NCBI RefSeq assembly: GCF_003149455.1
Contig: NZ_QFFK01000019.1
Span: 1 to 33,257, forward strand
Source of the DNA: Chitinophaga deserti
GTDB taxonomy: Bacteria > Bacteroidota > Bacteroidia > Chitinophagales > Chitinophagaceae
Direction of reading: 5' to 3'
Length of the DNA: 33,257 bases
Each line of letters starts with the position of its first letter. Position 1 is the stretch's first letter. The translations under genes and the position numbers were made by a program. Under the pieces are notes generated by a model. That model saw only the letters and a program-made list of their open reading frames with translations, did no database searches and was not told the DNA's origin. Shown piece by piece: positions 17,576 to 27,800 of the stretch.

Positions 17576-17794
17576 TTTAGGAACCCTGCAGCTTCGTAAT
17601 TACCCGCAACAACCGCTATATGTGGTACTGTTCGCATACACCTGCCTTTACCGGCAGATACTATCCATTATAAAATAATAATTATCCGGCTGGCCGTTGA
17701 AAAACAGGCAGGAGTGCCGTGCATATAAACTTTTTGGTTTTTCAAAGGATATGGTTATAAAATAAAGGGTTGTCATTCCTGACGACCCTTTTTT
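17576..17794 (+). ncRNA. Candidate structured small RNA
   Basis: This gap has the parts of a small transcript. TATCTTTG at 17562-17569 matches the TAnnTTTG -7 element, although no -33 TTTG is seen. Next come three possible hairpins: CTGCC/GGCAG (17642-17657), a long-range stem TTGAAAAAC (17697-17705) with GTTTTTCAA (17737-17745), and inside it GGCA/TGCC (17707-17718). A strong intrinsic terminator ends at 17794. Nothing on the plus strand upstream needs that terminator, because the preceding gene runs the other way. The RNA would be about 220 bases. The only open frame (17457-17678, 73 residues) has no recognisable features and begins before the candidate promoter. No known RNA family was recognised. 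Confidence 0.3.
17764..17794 (+). terminator. Rho-independent terminator, plus strand
   Basis: AAAGGGTTGTCA (17764-17775) pairs over 12 positions (one G-T) with TGACGACCCTTT (17780-17791) around a TTCC loop, followed directly by six T (17789-17794). It lies between two divergent genes and upstream of the kinase promoter, so it implies a plus-strand transcript that starts in the gap. Confidence 0.8.
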
Positions 17795-17879
17795 ACAATT
17801 CCTTCAATCCGTATCACTAAATGTAACGTATATACGTGCGGAAACCATCTTATCTGGCTGAGAATGAAGCATAAAATGT

Positions 17880-17909
17880 TTTGAATTCAGTATACAGATA
17901 GTACATTTG
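17880..17909 (+). promoter_or_regulatory. Promoter of the sensor kinase gene
   Basis: TTTG (17880-17883) and TACATTTG (17902-17909) match the Bacteroidota -33 TTTG and -7 TAnnTTTG elements, with an 18-base spacer (usual about 19). Transcription would start near 17915. This is the best complete promoter match in the window. It leaves about 29 bases to the CTG proposed as the kinase start. Confidence 0.65.
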
Positions 17910-17943
17910 CTCATCCCAAGCGGAAACCATTAGACCCTTAGAC

Positions 17944-20900
17944 CTGAGAAAGCTAATCTACATATTGGCCACAATGTTCCTATACCTCAATGCCGGCGCG
18001 CAAAGTGGTCAGGATACTTTGCCCTACCGCCTCCAGCACTTCGATAACAGCAGTGGCCTGCCACAGAACAGCGTAAATGCCATCGCGGCTGATAAGCTGG
18101 GTTATATCTGGCTGGCTACCGAAAGCGGACTCGTAAGGTACGACGGGCGGCACTTCCAGCTCCATATTCCCCCTATTGAGGTTACCAATAATCACCGTTT
18201 CTTTCACATTTTTACCAGCATTAACGGCGATTTGCTGGCCATGAATTATCAGCATGTAATCGTGCAAATCGCTAACGGGAAGATATCGCGAGACAGTACT
18301 TTGCCCTTTGATAACCGGGATTACGCGGGGTGGGAAGTGAGCAGAAATAACAGTGATACAGAGAAAGCCTATGATGTGCGGTTGCCCAACCGTATTATGA
18401 ACTGGGAATCGTCCATGACGAGCCTCCGCCTGCATGGACGAAAGGGGGAGCGCTTTATTTACAACCAAGATACACTGACGCTGGAGCTAAATAATGGCAA
18501 AAGCATCAGGCATCCTTTCCGGAATAAGGGCAGCTGGAATTTCTTCCTGATGGGCGACAGCCTTTATTTTCTGCAGGAAGATGGCCGCACCGTTCGCTTT
18601 GGAACTGATATGCAGGTTGCCGCCTTCAGCGGTGATATCCTGCTTGATCTGGATTTTATCCGCCATCCCGGGAAAACACAGGTTTTCTGGAACAGGGTGC
18701 AGGACAGGGAAGTATTACTGTATGCCGGTAACTCCTTTTATCTTGCCACGCCGCAGGGAAACGGCCTGCACACCCGCCGCATTTTATCAGGTTTCGACGT
18801 TGCATCCAATACTATCACTACAGCATTTTATGATCAGGATAAAGGCAAATTATTCCTTGGAAGTGCTACCCTCGGGCTTTTTATCCTTACGGACCAGCGT
18901 TTTGCCACCCGGCATGCACCTAAAAAAAGTAACAGCCATTATAGCATCATGCCCTTCGGCGCTAATCTGGTAATGTCTTCAACCGGTTACTTTCTCGGAC
19001 CCGGTGAGCCGGGCGCCCGGCCAATACCTTCGTGGGACCCTGTATTATCAGACTTTTACAGTGTTAGTCCTGACGGAGAGCAGGGCTTCTGGACCAAAGG
19101 TTATAAAGGCCTGTATCATTACACTAATCAGCCTATCCGGAAAAACGGGCAGTGGGAGATGCCGTCAAAAATAACCATGCTGCATACCGACAAAAGCGGT
19201 AAGCTGTGGATAGGCCTGCAACAGGCGCAGGGCGTTTGGGTGATGGATGGATTTGATCAGCAGAAAGCACCCTATAAAGTAATGTCTACCCGGATGGACC
19301 CTACCTGTTTTGCGGAAGATGGTAACCTGATGTATATCGGCGTTAACAGGGGGCTTTATATCTATGACATGCAATCAGGCAGGTTAGATTCACTGGCAGG
19401 TATAAAAGGGAAGTATGTCAGGAGTATAAAAGTAGTGGCGCCCGGTGAAGTATGGATCACCACCTATGGCAATGGCTTTTATGTGTACCGGAATGGCCGC
19501 CTGTCGGCATTTCCCATGGATAATGACCAGTTTCTTTCCTATTCACATTGCATCTCTCTCGACCGTCACGGATATTTCTGGATTCCTACCAATACCGGTC
19601 TCTTCCAGATGAGCCGGAAAGATCTGCTGGACTATATCGATGATTCCACCCGGCTGCCCTACTATCATTATTACGATAAGTTCGACGGGATGGCAACAAA
19701 CGAATTCAACGGCGGCTGCCAGCCCTGTGCAGCTACATTGGGTAATGGATTTACTGCTATGCCTTCCCTGGACGGGGTGGTGTTTTTTCATCCCGATTCC
19801 ATACGTCCGGTGTTGCCTTCGCTGCCGGTATTCCTTGATGCCGTTATGCTGGGTAACCGGGAAATGGCGGCAGACAGTATTATCCAGTTGCCGGAAAACT
19901 TCAATTCCCTCCAACTGGCGTTTAGTACGCCATATATGGGAAACCCTAAGAACCTCCATTTACAATATGCATTACTACGATCGGGCGAATCGGATACTAT
20001 CTGGAACCCGCTGCCTGTAGACGGGCATATCATGCTATCCACCCTGCCTTCCGGTGAATATCATCTTACTGTTCGCAAGCATAATGGATTCGGATTGGGC
20101 AATTACACCTATAAAAGTATATGGCTGCATGTGGAAGTGCCCTGGTATGAATCGCGCTGGTTCTATGCCTTATTGTTACTGTTGGGTATTGGCGGCACAT
20201 TGCTCCTTGCACGTTTCAGGGAAATATACATGAACCGGAAGAATGCCATGCTGAAATTAATGGTGGATGAAAAGACGAAGGAGCTGAAATCGAAGTCGGC
20301 ATTGCAGGATAAGATCATCCAGTCGGTAGGCCACAATGTACTCACACCGCTTAAATACCAGTATTTCCTTTCCCGGAAGATTTATGAACTCACCGAGAAA
20401 GAGGGCGCATCCTTTACAGAGATGGCCCGTGTAATGAACGATCATACCAACTACCTCTACCATATGGTAGATAATCTCCTGAAATATCTGAAGAGCCAGA
20501 TAGCAGACCGTGAGGTGGCCAACAGCCTGTTTGAACCAGCAGTAACTGCTGATGCGGTACTTAAGATTTTCCAGGACATCGCAAAAGAGAAAGGTACAGC
20601 ACTGGTGAACGATATCCCGGAAGTGATGCAGCTGTATGGTGATGAACTGCTGTTGTCTGTCATCCTCCACAACCTGACTGATAATGCCGTGAAAGTAACC
20701 CGTAAGGGACAGATTACGCTGGATGCACGCCTACATAACGGAGGGGTGGTATTGTCCGTGAAAGATACCGGGCCGGGTATGAGAGCCGATATCGTTCAGT
20801 GGTTCAATGCTGCGGAAGTGCGGGATTATCCCGGTGCAGGGGGAGGGATCGGGTTGCTCATCGTAAAAGAACTGGCTCAAAACATGGGGCTGCATGTGGC

Positions 20901-20970
20901 CGTAGTATCCGAGGAAGGGAAAGGGAGCGGATTTACAATCTGGTTTCCTGACCAGGAGGATAGGTATTAA
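17944..20970 (+). CDS. Membrane sensor histidine kinase with reg_prop/Y_Y_Y sensor
   Basis: A sensor kinase of 1008 residues if it starts at the CTG at 17944. The next candidates are TTG at 17965 and ATG at 17974, but only the CTG gives a full signal peptide (basic RK, hydrophobic core, NAGAQ cleavage site), so it is preferred. The periplasmic part (about 25-735) starts with a reg_prop repeat (FDNSSGLPQNSVNAIAADKLGYIWLATESGLVRYDG) and has the propeller and Y_Y_Y layout of Bacteroidota sensors. One TM follows (738-757). The cytoplasmic HisKA-like domain has the likely phospho-acceptor His797 (SVGHNVLTPLKYQ), then HATPase motifs: N box HNLTDNAVK, G1 DTGPGM, G2 GGGIGLLIVKEL. There is no attached receiver or HTH, so it is not a hybrid regulator; it is flanked by two separate NarL-type regulators. 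The ligand is unknown. Confidence 0.9.
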   Translation: MRKLIYILATMFLYLNAGAQSGQDTLPYRLQHFDNSSGLPQNSVNAIAADKLGYIWLATESGLVRYDGRHFQLHIPPIEVTNNHRFFHIFTSINGDLLAMNYQHVIVQIANGKISRDSTLPFDNRDYAGWEVSRNNSDTEKAYDVRLPNRIMNWESSMTSLRLHGRKGERFIYNQDTLTLELNNGKSIRHPFRNKGSWNFFLMGDSLYFLQEDGRTVRFGTDMQVAAFSGDILLDLDFIRHPGKTQVFWNRVQDREVLLYAGNSFYLATPQGNGLHTRRILSGFDVASNTITTAFYDQDKGKLFLGSATLGLFILTDQRFATRHAPKKSNSHYSIMPFGANLVMSSTGYFLGPGEPGARPIPSWDPVLSDFYSVSPDGEQGFWTKGYKGLYHYTNQPIRKNGQWEMPSKITMLHTDKSGKLWIGLQQAQGVWVMDGFDQQKAPYKVMSTRMDPTCFAEDGNLMYIGVNRGLYIYDMQSGRLDSLAGIKGKYVRSIKVVAPGEVWITTYGNGFYVYRNGRLSAFPMDNDQFLSYSHCISLDRHGYFWIPTNTGLFQMSRKDLLDYIDDSTRLPYYHYYDKFDGMATNEFNGGCQPCAATLGNGFTAMPSLDGVVFFHPDSIRPVLPSLPVFLDAVMLGNREMAADSIIQLPENFNSLQLAFSTPYMGNPKNLHLQYALLRSGESDTIWNPLPVDGHIMLSTLPSGEYHLTVRKHNGFGLGNYTYKSIWLHVEVPWYESRWFYALLLLLGIGGTLLLARFREIYMNRKNAMLKLMVDEKTKELKSKSALQDKIIQSVGHNVLTPLKYQYFLSRKIYELTEKEGASFTEMARVMNDHTNYLYHMVDNLLKYLKSQIADREVANSLFEPAVTADAVLKIFQDIAKEKGTALVNDIPEVMQLYGDELLLSVILHNLTDNAVKVTRKGQITLDARLHNGGVVLSVKDTGPGMRADIVQWFNAAEVRDYPGAGGGIGLLIVKELAQNMGLHVAVVSEEGKGSGFTIWFPDQEDRY

Positions 20971-21574
20971 CTTTATCTGCCAGTTCAATAATGTTGTTAA
21001 CTCCCATCTTCCGGAATATTTTTGCTTTAAACGTACTGAGGGTAGAAGACTGGATATTGAGCGCCGCCTTGATTTCCGGGTTGCCCGCACCTTTCACCAT
21101 CAACTGCATCACTTCAAACTCCCGGGGCGACAAGCCGGATGCCTGAGGCTGTTTATTACCCGGGAAATGCCCCAGTAACCTTGATTGTAATGGCTTGCTG
21201 ATCCACGGACTGCCTGCCAGTACGGTACGGATGGCATCTTCCACTTCTTCAGGCGGTGCGGTTTTTTGCAAATATCCGCTGGCGCCGGCTTTCAGGTAGC
21301 TGAGTGCGTGTGTTTCCTCATCAAAATTAGAAAAAATCAATACCGGAACGGAAGGCCTCAGTTCACGGACCTCGGGAATCATGCGCGGATGGCCTCCGCC
21401 GGGGAGCTGTATGTCCAGTATAAGTAAATCACAGGAGGCTTCCTGTAATAGATGAGTTACCTGGTAAAAGGAATCTGCTTCAAGGATAGTGGCTGCAGGA
21501 TACATTCCGCTGATGATAATCCTGATTCCCATTCTAAGTACGCTGTGATCTTCCGCGATAATAATTGTTGGCAT
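20933..21574 (-). CDS. NarL/FixJ-type response regulator (RR2)
   Basis: A 213-residue response regulator that starts at the ATG at 21574 (MPTIIIAEDHSVL). The open frame continues 24 residues upstream to 21646, but that part is not receiver-like and runs through a palindrome. The receiver has Glu8/Asp9, phospho-acceptor Asp54 (LLILDIQLPGG), LIFSNFDEE and the switch Lys in GYLQKTAPPEE. The LuxR-type HTH is at about 150-205 (LSPREFEVMQLMVKGAGNPEIKAALNIQSSTLSTFKAKIFRKMGV). It is a paralogue of the regulator at 16809-17450. Its last 38 bases overlap the 3' end of the kinase gene in antisense (convergent), and it is divergent from the giant repeat-protein gene. A regulatory link to that gene is possible but not shown. 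Confidence 0.93.
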   Translation of the reverse strand: MPTIIIAEDHSVLRMGIRIIISGMYPAATILEADSFYQVTHLLQEASCDLLILDIQLPGGGHPRMIPEVRELRPSVPVLIFSNFDEETHALSYLKAGASGYLQKTAPPEEVEDAIRTVLAGSPWISKPLQSRLLGHFPGNKQPQASGLSPREFEVMQLMVKGAGNPEIKAALNIQSSTLSTFKAKIFRKMGVNNIIELADKVNTYPPGQETRL

Positions 21575-21595
21575 AAGGGTTCTCTTCGTAGAAAA

Positions 21596-21613
21596 ATTTC
21601 TATGGATAGAAAT
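21596..21613. promoter_or_regulatory. 18-bp palindrome upstream of RR2
   Basis: ATTTCTATGGATAGAAAT is a perfect inverted repeat with 8-base arms and a GG centre, 22 bp upstream of the RR2 ATG. It suits a dimeric regulator site or a leader hairpin. Position upstream of a NarL-type regulator gene suggests autoregulation, but no known consensus was matched. Confidence 0.45.
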
Positions 21614-21649
21614 ACTAACAATATAAAAGTAGAAAACGATTGACACACC

Positions 21650-21674
21650 AACAAATTTGTTACCGGTAATTTTG
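21650..21674 (+). promoter_or_regulatory. Palindrome and candidate -7 element upstream of the giant gene
   Basis: AACAAATTTGTT (21650-21661) is a perfect 12-bp palindrome. Five bases on, TAATTTTG (21667-21674) fully matches the -7 consensus TAnnTTTG on the plus strand. The nearest TTG upstream (21640-21642) leaves a 24-base spacer, longer than usual. If used, it would give a leader of about 165 bases before the ATG at 21848. Confidence 0.3.
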
Positions 21675-21847
21675 CCTGTCGTGAAGCATAACTATACCGC
21701 TTCTTCAGGTTTGACCATTCCTTAACCACAAAGCACGCTATCCTATGGATTGACATTTACGCTCCCGTTTACATATATACCCACGCTAACTGCCGTCGCC
21801 GGTTTCCGGAGACGCCTTCCTGCTAACCTTTTGTATTAACCGTCCTC

Positions 21848-24800
21848 ATGAGAAAGTTATTATCACTTTTCGTTTTATTGTTGATCTCTATATCCGGCAT
21901 GGCCGCTGATTATTATTGGGTAGCCGGCAGCGGCACCTGGAGTAATCTGAACAACTGGCGCCTGGGCAGCCCTGCGGGTGCCATTCCCAGTATTGTGCCA
22001 TCCAGTGCCGATAACGTGATCTTCGGCCCTCCGGCCGGAGCAGCGGGCAACTGGGCTGTAACAGTGGATGCAAACGTGTTTTGTAATAATTTCATCTGGT
22101 TGCCGGGCCTTCCGGGAACCCCGAGGATCAACAGGTCGAACAATGGATACATTATTTCCGTTTCGGGCAACGTATCTCTCCGGCCGAATGTGGCCTACGA
22201 CGCGATAACACTCGACCTGGTGGGCAGTACGAATACGACGGTTACAGCAAACGGGCCGGCCAACGTTAACATGGCCTTGAATATCCGTAAGGCTGTGGGC
22301 TCGGTTGTGACGTTTGCAGATGACTATATTGTAAACGGTACGAGTTTAACCGGTAACAACATTATGTTGTTTACCGGTGGGTTGAATGCAGCCAACAAGA
22401 AGATTACGGCCTATTCCATAGGGTCGGACCAGGCAGGCACGCGTACCATAGATGTCACGAACGCTACGCTGAATCTCACGATGGGCTGGAGCGCTATGAA
22501 TACCGGGCTCACGCTTTCTGCTACAGGTAGTATCATCAATACAAACAGGTTTTACGCAGATCAGGGTATTTATCATAAGGCAACGATCTGGAATACCGTC
22601 AGCACTAATCATACCGTGTTGAATTGTAAGTTCGATGTACTGGAATTTACCAATCCTGCGGTTACTTCAGAAGCGAGAATAGCATCTAATAATATTATTG
22701 ATACCCTGATATTTCATGGCTGGGGAGCAGTCCGCGCTAATAATAATGAAATAAAGTACCTGCTGCTTAAGAATGGTGGCGGTTTTGGAGGATCCGGCAA
22801 CAAGGTCCAATATGCGGAGGCGAAAGGGCCATTTGTTGTTATCGACAATGGCACACATACACTGGATACACTGATAACGGCACCTAATAAGAATGTTACC
22901 ATTTATGGTACCTTAAACATTAATAAACTGTTTCGTGCCGGGGGAGCTCCCTGTAACGGATTTACCGAGATTGTGGGCAATACTGCCGGTAAATTTAATT
23001 TCGCAACCGGTGCCGTAATTGATATCGATAACGTGTTGCTGCGAAATATGACGGCAACCGGAACAATGACGCCCCTTACCGTAAACGGTATCGATGATGA
23101 GGGGAACACGGGATGGAACATTGTACAGCCTACCAGTCCGGGTACTACCCTCTATTGGGTAGGCGGTGCCGGTGACTGGAACGATAATGCGCACTGGAGT
23201 ACCACCAGCGGAGGACCGGGAGGCGCCTGTATCCCATTCATTAATGATAATGTGGTTTTCAACGCCGCTAGCGGATTTAGTGGTGCCAGCAGAATTGTGA
23301 CTACCTCCGGCAATAGTTATTGTAAGGACATGACCTGGTCTGGCGTTGCGGGCAGTCCCATTTTCAATGAGAGCGGATCTTTCAATATGCAGGTATACGG
23401 TTCGCTGGTGATGGACCCTACGGTGACCATGAATACCGCGCTGGATATGCGGGGAGAGCAAAATGCCACTGTTACATCGAATGGAGCCGGATTAGGAACA
23501 ATTCATATTGTTGTCCGTAAGTATCTGGCTGGTACGCCGCTGACTGTGAAGTTTACAGATGACTGGATCAACGCAACAGGTACGATAGGCCTGGTGAGAG
23601 GAACGCTCGATATCAGCAACCTCCATATGGATTTCGGGGGAGTAACTGCTGCCGGTTCTCTAAGCAGGGCCATTAACATGCAGAATTCCATAATAATAGC
23701 AAACAGCTGGTTTTATTATGGCAGCAACTTTTCGCTGAATGCCGCGAATTCTTTTCTGCGCGTAACTGCCAATATAGCAACCCGGTCATCTGTATATAAT
23801 GATGTTGAGATAGGCGCCAGTAATGGTGATAATATAGATGTAGCCACTACTACTTTTGGCCGGCTCACCATGACGAGTACCTCGCTCAGCGGAAGCACGA
23901 AGATTTCAGGTAGTAATACCATCCGCAGGCTCGAATTCATGGGCAGGGGTATGATCCGGTACACCGGAAACAATATCGACTCCCTTATTCTCGCCCCTTC
24001 CAGGAACTTCTTTTTCCTGGATGCGCCCAATACAACCATCAACAAGTATTTTAAAGCGCAGCATCCTTCCTGTACCGGTTTAGGTGAGATCAGGAGTGGT
24101 AACGCGGCCATCAGCAATATCACTTTTGGGCCAAATGCCGTAGTAGAGATTGACAACGTATATCTGGAGAATATCACTGCATCGGGCGGAGGCGGATCGC
24201 TGACGCTGCCTATCCCCTTCAGTGGTGCAGATGCAGGAGGTAACACCGGATGGACCATCAATTCATCCGCAACAGGTGCCCGCTATTGGGTTGGCGGATC
24301 CGGCGACTGGAACGATGCCATGCATTGGAGTAACACCAGCGGTGGAGCAGGCGGTGCCTGTATTCCTACAACCAGCAACGATGTATTCTTCGATGCCAAT
24401 TCCGGTTTTACGGCAGCTTCTAAAACCGTGACGATCTCGGTGGGCAATGCCTATTTCCACAACATGGACTGGACAGGCGCTGCCAATAATCCCATTCTGG
24501 ATAAAAATAATACCTGGGTAGCGGAATGCTGGGGTGGCCTTGTACTCAACCCGAACAGCTTTATTAATGGCCAACTGCGGATGATGGGTGCTGAAAATGT
24601 GACCATCTCAGGGAGCGTTAAAGGGAACTTTGATATCGATGTCCGCAAGATCAGCGGCAGCGGTGTCACTATGCTCGACGACTTTTCGAATGCGAATGCA
24701 AACATCCGCCTTACAACGGGACGATTCAGCATGCCCGGCAGAACCGCCACTTTAGCCAGTATCAGTAACTTCGGTATCGACAACACAATCCATCTGGATA

Positions 24801-27800
24801 TTTCCGATGCCAATATTACCGCTACCAATTTTCAGTATTACGGTGCTTATGCCATCAGAACGGTTAATGCAGCAAATTCCAGGTTAACCGGTACGGTTAT
24901 CCTCAATGGCGGAACATATAATTATATTACTGTACCGGGTACACAGACCGGCAACTGTATCATTTCAAATATCACGGCAGATTCCATCGTATACACCAAT
25001 CCGCATAATGCATCTGCTGTTGGTGTTAACGGTAGCAATAATACACTCAACTACGTTGAATATAAAGGTAGTGGTGGTATATATGGTACGGGTAATACTT
25101 TTGGTAAGCTCGTATTCTTCCCCGGTAACGTATACCGGTTGAATGGTGGTTCAACAAACACCATCACCGGCGAATGGTTTGGCAGCGGTACGCCCTGCCG
25201 CCTGACGGAGATCCGCAGCACCACCACCGCGCAGGCAACCATTGTGAAAACAAGCGGTGATGTGACCTTCGACTACGTTCGCCTGGAACGGTCCAACGCC
25301 ACCGGCGGTGCCACCTTCCGCGCGAAAGAGCATAGCGATAACCTCGGCGGTAACACCGGCTGGACGATCGATCCTAAAGATGCCGCCGCTCCCATACTCG
25401 GCCTTGGTGCCGACCTGGAACTGTGCGCCAGCGCATTCCCTTATACACTCAATACAGACGGTTTCTTCGGAGCGCCCGGTTCCGTATATACATGGAGCAA
25501 TGGCAGCACGGGTGGAACCCTGTCTGCCACAGCACCCGGTACATACCGCGTGAGCGTGACCTTCCCAGACGGCTGTAACGTAAAAGATACTATCAAGCTC
25601 ACACAGGCTGTAGTGCCTGTAGATCCCATCGTGGGTGATGCAGGTATCTGTATCGCAGAAACAAAGACATTAACCAATGCTACTCCCGGCGGCGTTTGGA
25701 CTACCAGCGATGCCGCAGTAGCCACAGTAAGCGCAACAGGAGTGGTAACTGGTGTGGCTGCAGGTAATGCAACCATCACTTATACCGTTACCTCCGGCGC
25801 AGGCTGCGTGAACTCCGTAACACATGCCCTGACGGTGAACGCCCTCCCGGTAGTGGCCGCCATCACCGGTACGCCCGATGTATGCGTGAATGGTACCACG
25901 CCTTTGGCGAATACCACAGCAGGCGGTACCTGGAAAAGCAGCAACACAGCCGTAGCTACTGTAAATGCTGCCGGTGTTGTGACAGGCGTGACTGCAGGTT
26001 CGGCCATTATAACTTATGAAGTAACAAATGCGGCAGGATGTAAGTCCAGCCAAACGATAAATATCACCGTGAACGCGCTTCCGGTGATGACTGCCATTAC
26101 AGGCACCAATACTGTATGTATTGGAGGTAATACCACATTGGCGAATGCCACTGCAGGCGGTACCTGGGTATCTGATAACATAGCCATTGCAGCTGTGGAT
26201 GTATCAGGTAATGTAACCGGCATGTCTGCCGGTACAGCGCAGATCACCTACACCGTGATGAATGCGGCGGGTTGTGTTGCCAGTATATCGGCAACAGTAA
26301 CCGTTAACGCTCCACCGGTTATGACACCGGTTACCGGTACCACCACCCTCTGTATCGGAGGTTCAACCACTTTGGCGAACGCCACTGCCGGAGGTACATG
26401 GTCTTCTTCCAACCCGGCTGTAGCTTCGATTAACGCGGCTGGTGTGGTGAACGGCGTAACTGCCGGTACCGCTACCATCTCCTATACAATTAACCATGCA
26501 GGAGGTTGTGTAACTACAGAAACGGCCCTTGTTACAGTAAGCGCTCCGCCTGCTGTTGGTCCGGTTACCGGAACCACTTCGCTTTGTATCGGAACTACAA
26601 CTAATCTGTCGAGCGCTACTTCCGGCGGTACCTGGTCATCTTCCAATACTACTGTGGCAACGGTTGATGCTTCAGGTGTTGTGACAGGCCTTGCTGCAGG
26701 AACTTCAACTATAACTTATTCTGTCACCAACGGATCTGGCTGTACGGCAACACAAACTGCTGTTGTAACTGTGAATACATTGTCTGTAGTGAGCCCGATC
26801 ACCGGTACCAATTCCATTTGTGTGGGAGATGGTACACAGTTGACCAGTGCTACTCCCGGTGGTGTATGGTCCAGCAGTAACCCGGCGGTTGCCGCGGTGG
26901 ATGGTACAGGAATGGTGATGAGCATTACGGCAGGTACTACTGTCATTTCTTATAAAGTAACTAATGCCAATGGTTGTGAAACTACCCGTACTACAACAGT
27001 TGTGGTAAATACACCACTGCTGGTTGAGCCAATTACCGGTAGCAATGTAGTTTGTACGGGAGGTACGATTACATTGTCCAGCCTGACTACAGGTGGAACA
27101 TGGTCATCCGGTAACACGGCGGTAGCTACTATTGATCCGGCTACAGGTGAGGTATCGGGCTTAACTACCGGTACAACCATTATTACATATCTGGTATCCA
27201 ACAGCGCAAGCTGTAATGCCTCCGTGACTTATAGCGTAACGGTACAATCACCTACTGCTGTGTCACCCATTACCGGAACCACGGATGTTTGTATCGGGGC
27301 TACTACTCAGTTGGCGAACGCTACTGCCGGTGGTGTCTGGTCATCTTCCAATACAGCCGTGGCAACGATTAATGCAACGGGTGAGGTGACGGCTATATCC
27401 GCAGGTACTACTACTATTTCCTATGTAATCACCGAGGCTTCCGGTTGTACTTCTACCCAAACCGCTACGGTTACGGTGAATGCCCTGCCGGTGCTGGATC
27501 CAATTACCGGAACTACCGACGTATGTATTGGTGCTGCTACTACTTTGGCCAACACCACTGCCGGTGGCAGCTGGTCTTCCTCCAACACCGCTGTGGCAAC
27601 TATTGACGCAGCCGGTGAAGTGACGGGCGTATCCGCTGGTACAACTACCATTACTTATACTTATACCAATGCAAATGGTTGCGAGGCTTCAGTTACAACT
27701 ACTGTAACTGTGAACGCGCTGCCGGTAGTAAACCCGCTTACGGGAACTACCGATGTGTGCATTGGCGCTAATACTACATTAGCGAGCACGACTACAGGCG

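Noticed and set aside
17457..17678. 73-residue plus-strand open frame in the RR1-kinase gap
   Set aside because: It starts before the candidate promoter, has no known pattern, and the stretch is better described by its hairpins and terminator.
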